From the IMG/VR virus record IMGVR_UViG_3300044859_000518, positions 1 through 29,460 of that record: DNA of 29,460 bases; one strand, given 5' to 3'. This stretch comes from a virus. The notes beneath the pieces were generated by a model. That model made no database searches, was not told the origin of the DNA, and saw only the letters and a list, made by a program, of their open reading frames with translations. A program made the translations under genes and the position numbers. Of this stretch, positions 13,665 to 20,678 are shown piece after piece; the first letter of the stretch is position 1, and the number at the start of each line of letters is the position of its first letter.

Positions 13665-16256
13665 ATGGCACTATATGATTATATGGATTATGGGGTTGGT
13701 TACGATCCCGACGAAGAAGAACGTAAACGCAGACGAGCACAGGCTATGTCTGATGAAGCGGTTGCCAGTGGTGGTGGTTACACAGAGCCAATGGGTTATG
13801 GTGATATAACTCGTCAAGCGTTTGACAACAGAATGAACAGTGCCCAAGCTAGGATGAATCAAGCGGCACAACTCTTTACTGACCCAGAAGAAACACTACG
13901 TAGAAGATTAGCAACACAACAAGATGAGGCTGCAGCCGAACCTACTCCAGTAAAACAAACGATTACAACTAATCCACAAACTGGCGAACAGACAGTAAAG
14001 ATTGAGGGTAGCGCAAGAGATTTAAGTGCCAGTAATCCATTAACACCAACTGTAATTGGTCCTGTTGCTCCTACAGAAGAACAACTACGCCCACAACAAG
14101 AACAGTTCGCACAACAGTTTCAACAATATCGTCAACAACCGGTCGCTAATCAGCAACGACCCGTCGCAATGATGCAACAATTGCCAAGTCAAGGACCTAT
14201 TAGTCCTGAGATGGCTAACAGACCATCCCCTAACATTGGACAACCTCCAACTCCAGGCCCCGGAGTACAAGTAGCAAGTAATCAAGCCAATTTGCCACCA
14301 ACTGTATCTGCTAATGCTCAAAGACCGGCAGTGCCAGGATTGGCAGCATTGCCTACATTAGCACAAATGGGTATGGCAGCACAACAATCACAAGATAATA
14401 GGATAGCCGAAGGTCAAGGCGAAGGTGGAGCCAGAACAGAAGATATATACCGTGAAGCAATCATTAATGGTGCTAACGAAAAAGATCCAGCAAAGCGCCG
14501 CAATAGTTTTGCAACAATCATTGCTGATCCAAATGCTGGTGAAGGCAACAAAGCATTAGCGCAAAACTTTATGTTTGATGATTATAAAAAACAAAAAGGG
14601 ATAGATGATGCCAATCAAAAACTTGCTGAAGCGACACCTACAGATTACGCTAGATACCTTAAGGAAAAAAACAAAGAAGGCAGTTATATAAAAGCCATAT
14701 TACTTGCTCGTTTAGGATTAAACGATTTAGCACAGAAAGAAATGGAACTTATTAATCCTACAATAACAATGGAAAGTGCTGTTGATAGTAAAGGTCAAAA
14801 GTTTAGTGCTGGACGTGATAAGAATGGCAATATCATTGTAGGATTTGACGCTACTGGTAAAAAAATAGGTCAAGAAAAACTTGCAGAATTAAGTGCAGCC
14901 GCTATGCCAACCAAATCATTCTTGTTGCCACAAGGTGCTGGCGGATTAATGCAGAAAACTATTATAGGGCCTGATGGTCAACCACAAGTTATTACTGGAC
15001 AAGTATTTACCGATCCCGTTACCCGTGATACTTACTTCCAATCTGGTAAAACTCGTTATGATGCAACTGGCTTATCAACTCCAGCACAGAACGTTCAAAA
15101 TGTTTATAGTGCAGCCGCAGCCGGTAGTGCAGGTAAAGCAGGTGGTGAAGGCTTTATACCACAACCGTTGCCAGCATTCCCAGGACAACAAGGTGGAGCG
15201 CCGGCTTCATATGTGAATCCTCAACAAGCGGCTACTACAACAGTTGCAACGACTTCGGTTGATCCGGCAGCAGTTCGTAGAGCACAAAGTGATATTGAGT
15301 CCCTTGACAAAGAGATTAAACGTCTAAAACCCGGTGCACCCGGTGCAGCCAAAAGCCTACAAACATTCCAAACTGAACGTGCTGCCGCTCAACAACGATT
15401 ACAACAAGCACAAGGTGGTGCACCAGCAACTAATGTTCCTGTATCAACAGCAGGAATGCCCGTATGGCAACAAAGACAAAATGCCGCACTTGGTGAAGCA
15501 CAAACTAAAGAAGCAATTCAAGTTGCAGGTAAGCGTAGTGAAAGTTTTAACAAGATACTTGATGAAGAAGTTCGCCCACAAGCACAAGCGGGTGACACAG
15601 TTAGTTCAGTTCGCAAACAACAGTTCGCTATCTTTGATAGACCTGGTGTTGATAGCAATAAACTATTTGGCTTATACAATGCCGCACAAGGAGCTCCAGG
15701 TGATCAGAAATTAAGTATTATGCGTGATATTTTTGGTGGAATATTCAAACCGGAAGCAGAAGTTAGTCAGCGTTTAGCATTATTAAATTTAACATCACAA
15801 GAAAGAACAGCATTAGAAGAATACAATATTGCTAACCAACGTATCAATGCCGCGACACTAAAACAAACAGCAGGTCCTGGTTCAGTTAGTGATGCTGAAC
15901 AACGTGCTAATAGAGAAAGCAACGTTGATCCTACTAAAGTCCCAGCACTTGGCGCATACAATGCTATGGCACAAAGTCAGTTTAGTGGTGACTTGGCAAG
16001 ATACAAAGGAGATTGGGCTGATACACAACCAGCGACTAACGCATTACAACTTGATAAAGCGTGGCGTAAAGAATCACAATCGTTATCCGAAGTATATGGC
16101 AACATTGCTAAACAACGTGCCCAATATATTGCAGGTAATGGTGCAACAACTGCCGCGGTTCGTGAAGGTTATAGAAAGTTCCCTATTCCAGAGTATGATC
16201 CTAATTCAGGAACTTGGAAGAAGACTAAGCCAATAGCAGAAATATTAGGAAGATAA
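13665..16256 (+). CDS. Large internal virion protein, ejection type
   Basis: An 863-residue protein starting MALYDYMDYGVGYDPDEEERKRRRAQ. Residues 90-240 are low-complexity Pro/Gln. Residues about 260-370 form a helical domain with TEDIYREAIINGANEKDPAKRR and GSYIKAILLARLGLNDLAQKE, a pattern I recall from internal virion proteins of uncultured podoviruses. A loop-rich beta region (380-480) is followed by Ala/Gly linkers, a coiled-coil-like stretch near 530-575, and a helical C-terminal domain ending near IPEYDPNSGTWKKTKPIAEILG. No lysozyme or transglycosylase catalytic motif was seen. Size and place suit the large subunit of a DNA-translocating ejection complex. Confidence 0.6.
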   Translation: MALYDYMDYGVGYDPDEEERKRRRAQAMSDEAVASGGGYTEPMGYGDITRQAFDNRMNSAQARMNQAAQLFTDPEETLRRRLATQQDEAAAEPTPVKQTITTNPQTGEQTVKIEGSARDLSASNPLTPTVIGPVAPTEEQLRPQQEQFAQQFQQYRQQPVANQQRPVAMMQQLPSQGPISPEMANRPSPNIGQPPTPGPGVQVASNQANLPPTVSANAQRPAVPGLAALPTLAQMGMAAQQSQDNRIAEGQGEGGARTEDIYREAIINGANEKDPAKRRNSFATIIADPNAGEGNKALAQNFMFDDYKKQKGIDDANQKLAEATPTDYARYLKEKNKEGSYIKAILLARLGLNDLAQKEMELINPTITMESAVDSKGQKFSAGRDKNGNIIVGFDATGKKIGQEKLAELSAAAMPTKSFLLPQGAGGLMQKTIIGPDGQPQVITGQVFTDPVTRDTYFQSGKTRYDATGLSTPAQNVQNVYSAAAAGSAGKAGGEGFIPQPLPAFPGQQGGAPASYVNPQQAATTTVATTSVDPAAVRRAQSDIESLDKEIKRLKPGAPGAAKSLQTFQTERAAAQQRLQQAQGGAPATNVPVSTAGMPVWQQRQNAALGEAQTKEAIQVAGKRSESFNKILDEEVRPQAQAGDTVSSVRKQQFAIFDRPGVDSNKLFGLYNAAQGAPGDQKLSIMRDIFGGIFKPEAEVSQRLALLNLTSQERTALEEYNIANQRINAATLKQTAGPGSVSDAEQRANRESNVDPTKVPALGAYNAMAQSQFSGDLARYKGDWADTQPATNALQLDKAWRKESQSLSEVYGNIAKQRAQYIAGNGATTAAVREGYRKFPIPEYDPNSGTWKKTKPIAEILGR

Positions 16257-16257
16257 A

Positions 16258-16962
16258 ATGGATCCAACATTACAAGCAAAGATAGACGAAGCAAAAGCAA
16301 ATGGCTATACTGATGAGGAAATAAATGCTTATCTTGGTAGTCAAACTAGTCCTCCTCCTCAACAAGGATTAGGTCCTATGGACCGTAGTGAGGAATACAC
16401 AGGTTTAGCACAAGGTATGGGTATGAATGCAGTAGGGAATGTGCTTGAGTATGGTGTTCCTGCAGCCGCAGCCGCATATGGTGTAAAAAAACTTATTGAT
16501 GCTTATAAAGGTCCTATATCACCAGCACAAGCCTCACAAGTAAGTCAAGCTGGGAAAGCCGCACAAAATATTGGACAAGCCGCACGTGCTACTGGAACAG
16601 GTGGTGCAGGTGCATTCAATCAAATGGCTAATCAGTTGGGTAGTAATACAGTACAATTTCCTAAAGGTCCTGTATCACCAGCACAAGTTACAGCACCCAC
16701 AACTGTTGCACCACAAACGCAAGCTCCTGGTATGATGCAACGAGGAATGGATTACACAAATAAAATGCGACAGGTTGCCGCAGAAAAGGTAATGCAAAAT
16801 GCAGGCAATATAGCAAAAGCAGGAGTAGGATTAGGAGCACTAACTTACTCAGCACCATTAGGTCCTCCCGTACCTACTAAAGGTCCTTATAGAGGAATGG
16901 AAATAAACCCAATGTCAGGTAGACCTTGGAGACCTGAAGAACTAGCACAAATAAACAGATAA
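16258..16962 (+). CDS. Third ejection/internal virion-type protein
   Basis: A 234-residue Ala/Gly/Gln-rich protein starting 1 nt after the previous stop. The N-terminus LQAKIDEAKANGYTDEEINAYL is a short helix-turn-helix-like motif (x-A-x-x-A-G-Y-S/T-D-E-E-I) common at the start of phage internal virion proteins. Two hydrophobic segments, about 58-75 (GNVLEYGVPAAAAAYGV) and 177-195 (IAKAGVGLGALTYSAPLG), could insert in a membrane. The ending RGMEINPMSGRPWRPEELAQI is a distinct tail. GPISPAQ/GPVSPAQ is repeated inside and has an echo (GPISPEM) in the preceding protein. A membrane-channel part in DNA ejection is plausible but inferred. Confidence 0.55.
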   Translation: MDPTLQAKIDEAKANGYTDEEINAYLGSQTSPPPQQGLGPMDRSEEYTGLAQGMGMNAVGNVLEYGVPAAAAAYGVKKLIDAYKGPISPAQASQVSQAGKAAQNIGQAARATGTGGAGAFNQMANQLGSNTVQFPKGPVSPAQVTAPTTVAPQTQAPGMMQRGMDYTNKMRQVAAEKVMQNAGNIAKAGVGLGALTYSAPLGPPVPTKGPYRGMEINPMSGRPWRPEELAQINR

Positions 16963-16970
16963 GTATAGAT

Positions 16971-17402
16971 ATGACAACACAAGAAATACTAACACAAACC
17001 TTCAACAATAACTTTGTTGCTTACTATCGCTCACACGTAGCGCACATTAACATTTTGGGTCGCAACTTTCGCAGTGACCATAAGTTACTACAAGGTGTCT
17101 ATGAAAGACGACAAGCACAGATAGATATTCTTGGAGAACTACTACGCACATTAGATGATTATATGCCTTGTGAAATACAAGATGTATTAAATCAAAGTGA
17201 AATAGGCACAGGCATCTTTGAAGAAGATGCAGATGGATTTTTAGAAGGAGTTAAAGATGATTTGGAATTACTTAAAGGAACATACGAAGAACTTATGGCT
17301 ATTGCTGAAGACGAAGGTCACAAAGAAATAGCCAACTACGCTCAGGATCAAATATTAGATTTGGCAAAGAGCATATGGATGTTACGATCAACTTTGGAGT
17401 GA
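16971..17402 (+). CDS. Dps/ferritin-like protein
   Basis: A 143-residue all-helical protein. The segment YYRSHVAHINILGRNFRSDHKLLQGVYERR...IDILGELLRTLDDYMP follows helices A and B of Dps. Four ferroxidase ligands are in exact register with the Dps family: H25, H37 (12 apart), D52 (15 later) and E56 (4 later). The fifth usual ligand, four residues after the second His, is Gln41. Dps proteins oxidise and store iron and can bind DNA; phage relatives of this kind lie in virion gene clusters. The gene overlaps tail-to-tail by 15 nt with a minus-strand gene. Ferritin-like fold is well supported by the pattern; enzymatic activity and packaging in the virion are inferred. Confidence 0.72.
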   Translation: MTTQEILTQTFNNNFVAYYRSHVAHINILGRNFRSDHKLLQGVYERRQAQIDILGELLRTLDDYMPCEIQDVLNQSEIGTGIFEEDADGFLEGVKDDLELLKGTYEELMAIAEDEGHKEIANYAQDQILDLAKSIWMLRSTLE

Positions 17403-17906
17403 ATCTCTACTAGGTACCTGCCTAGTAGGTAATCGCTTATATGCGGCACTGCCTCGCACAATGTAACCTTTTCTTTCGTGTAATTTTAAAAAAGTAGATT
17501 GAGTTTCACGCATTGTAGTACTACAGATAATATTAACCTGTGCTAGTTTTGCAAAACTTTCCCATATATCTAACATATCTTTAATCAAACTTATCTTATC
17601 TCTATTTGATAAGTCAATCTTAAGATGTGCAAATTTAATAGATAACATTTCTTCATTAGACCAAGCCATTTTCTCACCTTTCTTAGCCCAAGTATATGCA
17701 ACAATATTGTTATTACTGTCAGTAGCAACAGAAAATAACTCAGTAGTTGGTGAAAAAAACTGATTTACAATAGCAAGAGTAATATTGTGACTAAATGCAA
17801 TCTCATCAATAGTCCATACGTCTTGAACTTCAAATAAGTATGGATATGTTATATCAACTATTTGTTTTACATCTAATCCATTTGCAGGGCGCCAAGTATA
17901 TTTCAT
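17388..17906 (-). CDS. GNAT-like acetyltransferase homologue
   Basis: The only minus-strand gene supported here. The start at 17906 (MKYTWRPANGLDV) is chosen because AAAGGA stands 6 nt upstream; an in-frame ATG at 17927 lacks such a site. The 172-residue protein has the outline of a GNAT domain: N-terminal helix DVKQIVDITYPYL, central strands NIVAYTWAKKGEKM, the segment NEEMLSIKFAHLKIDLSNRDKISLIKDMLD in place of the acetyl-CoA region, then STTMRETQSTFLKLHERKGYIVRGSAAYKR, which matches the family C-terminal strand-helix-strand. A classical Q/RxxGxG/A loop is not obvious, so activity is uncertain. Similar proteins occur in virion modules of uncultured phages as I recall. Confidence 0.62.
   Translation of the reverse strand: MKYTWRPANGLDVKQIVDITYPYLFEVQDVWTIDEIAFSHNITLAIVNQFFSPTTELFSVATDSNNNIVAYTWAKKGEKMAWSNEEMLSIKFAHLKIDLSNRDKISLIKDMLDIWESFAKLAQVNIICSTTMRETQSTFLKLHERKGYIVRGSAAYKRLPTRQVPSRDSLQS
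17407..17428. terminator. Hairpin between convergent genes
   Basis: CTACTAGG (17407-17414) and CCTAGTAG (17421-17428) form a perfect 8-bp stem with a 6-nt loop, 4 nt after the Dps-like stop codon and inside the end of the minus-strand gene. There is no U-tract on either side, so it is a weak terminator or an mRNA 3' end stabiliser. Confidence 0.45.
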
Positions 17907-17969
17907 TTCTATTCCTTTATAATACAATATTTAACATATCATAAATATATGTTTAGGAAAAGAATAGAA
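17907..17969. promoter_or_regulatory. Divergent intergenic region with inverted start-site repeats
   Basis: The 62 nt between two divergent start codons hold TTCTATTC (17907-17914) next to the minus-strand ATG and its exact inverse GAATAGAA (17962-17969) abutting the plus-strand ATG. Between them are AT-rich TTATAATAC and CATAAATA (17940-17947), candidate -10 boxes for either direction. Each half-repeat overlaps or follows a ribosome binding site. A shared operator is possible. Confidence 0.45.
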
Positions 17970-19090
17970 TGAGATTTCATATACTAGGTTTGCCCCACAC
18001 CGTTACAAGTAAAGAATATGTCGCTTGCGCTTACACACAAAAAGTGTGGAAGTTCGGCAAGATGATGAAAAAGTTAGGGCACGAAATAATACATTATGGT
18101 CACACAGATAGCGATGTGATTTGTGATGAACACGTATCAGTCATTACTAACGATGACTTAAAAAAAGCATATGGATCATACGACTGGCGTAAGAACTTCT
18201 TTAAGTTTGACAACAACGACCACGCTTACACTACATTTTTCTCTAACAGTATTAGAGAAGTAGGCAAACGAAAACAAAAAAACGATTTTATACTACCATT
18301 CTGGGGCAGTGGAGTAAAACCCATATGTGATGCTCATACAGATATGATATGTGTAGAGCCAGGCATTGGATATGCTGGTGGTCATTTCGCAAAATGGAAG
18401 ATATTTGAGAGTTACGCTATCTATCACGCCTATTGTGGCTTAAACAATGTAGGCAGTTGTAATCAAGGATGGTATGATGTTGTCATACCAAACTACTTTG
18501 ACCCAGATGACTTTACATACAAAGATGTAAAGCAAGATTACTATTTGTTTTTGGGTAGAGTGTATGAGGGCAAGGGTATTCATATCGTCAATCAAATAGC
18601 AGAGAAACTACCACATATCAATATTATCGTTGCAGGACAGAATCCAGACAATATCAAGTTTCCTGACAATGTGTTGTTTGCTGGCTATGCTGATACAGAA
18701 ACACGCAGAGAACTAATGGCTAATGCTAAGGGTGCGTTTGTTCCCAGTCAATATGTAGAGCCATTTGGTGGTGTACAAGTAGAACTATTGATGAGTGGCA
18801 CACCCACAATCACAACAGATTGGGGAAGTTTCGTAGAAAACAACATTCACGGTGTCACAGGATATCGTTGTAGAACGTTTGAGCAGTTTATATGGGCAAC
18901 AGAGAATATAGAGAACATCAAGCCAATAGATTGTAGAACTTGGGCAGAGAATTTTACATTAGACAAAGTAGGTCCAATGTATGAGGAATACTTTCAAAGC
19001 ATACTAAACATACAAACAGGTAATGGATGGTATGAACCTAATCCAAATAGAACCAACTTAGATTGGCTAAAGAAAGATTATCCTAAATAA
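17969..19090 (+). CDS. GT4-family glycosyltransferase
   Basis: A 373-residue protein of GT-B type. The C-terminal half has the donor-binding signature: YYLFLGRVYEGKGIHIVNQIAEKL (about 191-214), INIIVAGQNPD, and the GT4 E-x7-E motif E264...E272 in VPSQYVEPFGGVQVELLMSGTPTITTDWGSFVE. The N-terminal half (MRFHILGLPHT, KFGKMMKKLGHEIIHYG) forms the acceptor domain. A nucleotide-sugar donor is expected, the acceptor is unknown: candidates are phage DNA bases, virion proteins or the host envelope. It stands alone after a divergent regulatory region, in an accessory block. A weak AGGA lies 10 nt before the ATG. Family call is strong, the role is inferred. Confidence 0.85.
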   Translation: MRFHILGLPHTVTSKEYVACAYTQKVWKFGKMMKKLGHEIIHYGHTDSDVICDEHVSVITNDDLKKAYGSYDWRKNFFKFDNNDHAYTTFFSNSIREVGKRKQKNDFILPFWGSGVKPICDAHTDMICVEPGIGYAGGHFAKWKIFESYAIYHAYCGLNNVGSCNQGWYDVVIPNYFDPDDFTYKDVKQDYYLFLGRVYEGKGIHIVNQIAEKLPHINIIVAGQNPDNIKFPDNVLFAGYADTETRRELMANAKGAFVPSQYVEPFGGVQVELLMSGTPTITTDWGSFVENNIHGVTGYRCRTFEQFIWATENIENIKPIDCRTWAENFTLDKVGPMYEEYFQSILNIQTGNGWYEPNPNRTNLDWLKKDYPK

Positions 19091-19092
19091 AG

Positions 19093-19100
19093 CATAAATA
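19093..19100 (+). promoter_or_regulatory. TAAATA motif (CATAAATA) in the gap before the possible small terminase
   Basis: CATAAATACATTATG: the box lies in the 14-nt gap and runs almost into the start codon at 19105. Very short distance argues against a T4-like start for this gene unless the message is leaderless. Confidence 0.25.
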
Positions 19101-19104
19101 CATT

Positions 19105-19455
19105 ATGGAAAAGACAGAAATCAAAACAGAAAAAGCAAAGGGCAAGGGCGGTGTTCGTCCAGGTGCGGGCAGACCTAAAGGTGGCACTAATCAAGTATCA
19201 GTAAATGGGCTATTAGCCGCATTGGAAAGAAAAACAAAAGGTGTTGGTTATGAAACTATATTGATGGAAGACTTCATCAATGCTAGAGATAGTAAGGATC
19301 ATCAACTAGTCATCAAATATCACAATCTAATATTAAATAAGTTAATGACACATATTAGCAAGATTGAGATTACTGATAGCCAAGACACTATTGATATGAA
19401 ACAAAAAGCCTTTACAGATGCATTGGCTAAACTCGCTGGAATAAAAAAAGAATAA
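19105..19455 (+). CDS. Possible terminase small subunit or AT-hook DNA-binding protein
   Basis: A 116-residue protein. The N-terminus is basic and holds GGVRPGAGRPKGG, the AT-hook-like stretch frequent at the start of small terminase and related phage DNA-binding proteins. A helical middle follows (NGLLAALERKTKGVGYETILMEDFINA, DHQLVIKYHNLILNKLMTHISKIEIT), with a short C-terminal helix. It lies 4.2 kb upstream of the large terminase, which is far for a TerS, and a second candidate lies directly beside TerL. DNA binding is likely, the terminase role is tentative. Confidence 0.5.
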   Translation: MEKTEIKTEKAKGKGGVRPGAGRPKGGTNQVSVNGLLAALERKTKGVGYETILMEDFINARDSKDHQLVIKYHNLILNKLMTHISKIEITDSQDTIDMKQKAFTDALAKLAGIKKE

Positions 19456-19463
19456 ATAACATT

Positions 19464-19604
19464 ATGATGAACAAAAAACCAACTACAAACAGTAAAGATA
19501 AAAAAACTGACAAGTTGTCGCCAAAGCAAAAAGCAATGGACAAGAATAAAAACGGCAAGATTGACGGTAGTGATTTTTCAATGTTGCGTAAAAAGAAGAA
19601 ATAA
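19464..19604 (+). CDS. 46-residue EF-hand-loop microprotein
   Basis: A very small gene in a string of small genes. It starts at the first of two adjacent ATGs. The product is Lys-rich with MDKNKNGKIDGSDF at 25-38: D26-x-N28-x-N30-G31-x-I33...D37, an EF-hand-type calcium loop with Asp in place of the usual Glu at position 12. It ends LRKKKK. Such one-loop basic microproteins recur in phage genomes as I recall, without known function. A TAAATA box (19451-19458) precedes it. Coding status is supported by the motif and the tight packing (1 nt to the next gene). Confidence 0.65.
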   Translation: MMNKKPTTNSKDKKTDKLSPKQKAMDKNKNGKIDGSDFSMLRKKKK

Positions 19605-19605
19605 T

Positions 19606-19830
19606 ATGGCTACTAAGAAAGTTAAACTAAGTGTTGGCAGAGGTGAGAAATTACCTGCAAGCAAAGGCGCTGGTTTAACCGCTAAAGGTCGTGCCAAGTA
19701 TAACAAGGCAACTGGTAGTAATTTGAAAGCACCAACTAAGAGTGGTCCTAGACAAAAAAGTTTTTGTGCTAGAAGCGAAGGTTGGGATGGTGAAAGAGGC
19801 AAAGCCGCAAGAAAGAGATGGGGATGTTAA
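19606..19830 (+). CDS. Small basic phage protein (DUF6321-like)
   Basis: The start at 19606 follows the previous stop by 1 nt; the frame opens further back into the EF-hand gene but without need. The 74-residue product MATKKVKLSVGRGEKLPASKGAGLTAKGRAKYNKATGSNLKAP... shows the ASKGAGLTAKGRAKYN and SFCARSEG blocks and the KRWGC ending that I recall from a conserved family of small phage proteins (DUF6321 by memory). Highly basic, probably nucleic-acid or virion associated. Function is unknown. Confidence 0.72.
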   Translation: MATKKVKLSVGRGEKLPASKGAGLTAKGRAKYNKATGSNLKAPTKSGPRQKSFCARSEGWDGERGKAARKRWGC

Positions 19831-19831
19831 T

Positions 19832-19996
19832 ATGAAAAATGGATTATATGCAAATATAAACGCCAAACGAGAACGCATAAAAGCAGGCTCTGGTGAAAAG
19901 ATGCGTAAGCCCGGCACTAAAGGCGCCCCAACAGCGAGTGCGTTTAAGCAATCAGCAAAAACGGCTAAGAAAACAACAAAAGGAAAATCAAAATGA
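19832..19996 (+). CDS. Small basic conserved phage protein (GLYANI... family)
   Basis: Starts 1 nt after the preceding stop. The 54-residue product MKNGLYANINAKRERIKAGSGEKMRKPGTKGAPTASAF... is very basic. The GLYANI-AKR-RI-AGSGEKMRKPGTKGAPTA pattern recurs in many phage genomes as I recall, with no known function. Its stop overlaps the next start (ATGA). Confidence 0.7.
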   Translation: MKNGLYANINAKRERIKAGSGEKMRKPGTKGAPTASAFKQSAKTAKKTTKGKSK

Positions 19997-20292
19997 AAGA
20001 TAATTCAGGAATGGGATACGCAGGCTTTAGTGGCCCAGGCTACAGCCGCAATGACTCGGAAAAAGTATTAGTTAACAAACATTCAGGTACAATGAATGAT
20101 GGAGCACTAATCAACAAAGGTCGTGGCCCTACTGGTGGTGGCACAGCAATGCCTGTATGCGGTAAAGATATGTTTACAGGTAAGGCACAAGTTCGTCAAG
20201 CAGTTAGTGATGGACAAACAACAGCAATGCCTAAAGTTGGTAGAGAAAGTTTCAACTTTGGTCGTGGCCCAACTAAAGGGAATCAACGATAA
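19993..20292 (+). CDS. Small Gly-rich protein with GRGPT repeats
   Basis: A 99-residue protein overlapping the preceding gene by 4 nt and the next by 1 nt. It contains INKGRGPTGGGTAMP in the middle and FNFGRGPTKGNQR at the end, plus TAMP twice, which gives an internal duplication of a G-R-G-P-T element. A similar KRGPTTGN occurs in the 22067 gene. No family was recognised; low-complexity basic and Gly-rich, maybe a virion cement or disordered assembly protein, which is a guess. Confidence 0.6.
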   Translation: MKDNSGMGYAGFSGPGYSRNDSEKVLVNKHSGTMNDGALINKGRGPTGGGTAMPVCGKDMFTGKAQVRQAVSDGQTTAMPKVGRESFNFGRGPTKGNQR

Positions 20293-20660
20293 TGACTGTT
20301 CAAGCATACCAAGTCACAGGACTAACACATTTAGTAACTGCCAATTCAACTAGCAGTTCAATCAACGTTACACCAACAGAAGCAGGTTTTAGTTTTGCAG
20401 GACAACGTGGTCCTGTATTCTTAAAAATCACTAATGGCAGTGCTACTGAAAACATTTACTTTAATACTGGACTAGCAAATGTAACAGCAACTATACCAAC
20501 AGGTGATGGCGCTAATGCAGGCAGTTGCGTAATACCAGCATATGCTGAAGTTATTGTACAAGTTGCTTCACAATCAATACCACCAGCAACAATTTTTGTT
20601 GCTAGTGTTGCGGCAAATTCAAGCCCAGTGTATATTACACCAGTCACATTGGTAAACTAA
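20292..20660 (+). CDS. Small beta-rich virion-type protein
   Basis: A 122-residue protein with alternating hydrophobic/Thr/Ser strands (FLKITNGSATENIYFNTGLANVTATIP, AYAEVIVQVASQ, TIFVASVAANSSPVYITPVTLV), few charges and no Cys pair except one. This profile suits a small head-decoration or fibre jelly-roll/Ig-like domain. It starts inside the stop of the preceding gene. The virion role is inferred from composition and its neighbour at 20679. Confidence 0.55.
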   Translation: MTVQAYQVTGLTHLVTANSTSSSINVTPTEAGFSFAGQRGPVFLKITNGSATENIYFNTGLANVTATIPTGDGANAGSCVIPAYAEVIVQVASQSIPPATIFVASVAANSSPVYITPVTLVN

Positions 20661-20678
20661 AAATATAAGGAAAATATT

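Noticed and set aside
13665-16256. Lytic transglycosylase or lysozyme domain in the large ejection-type protein
   Set aside because: No ES-x-GxxQ/Glu-based catalytic block or other peptidoglycan hydrolase motif could be found.
19561-19605. Upstream start for the gene at 19606
   Set aside because: It lies in the EF-hand microprotein gene, whose own motif supports the other frame.
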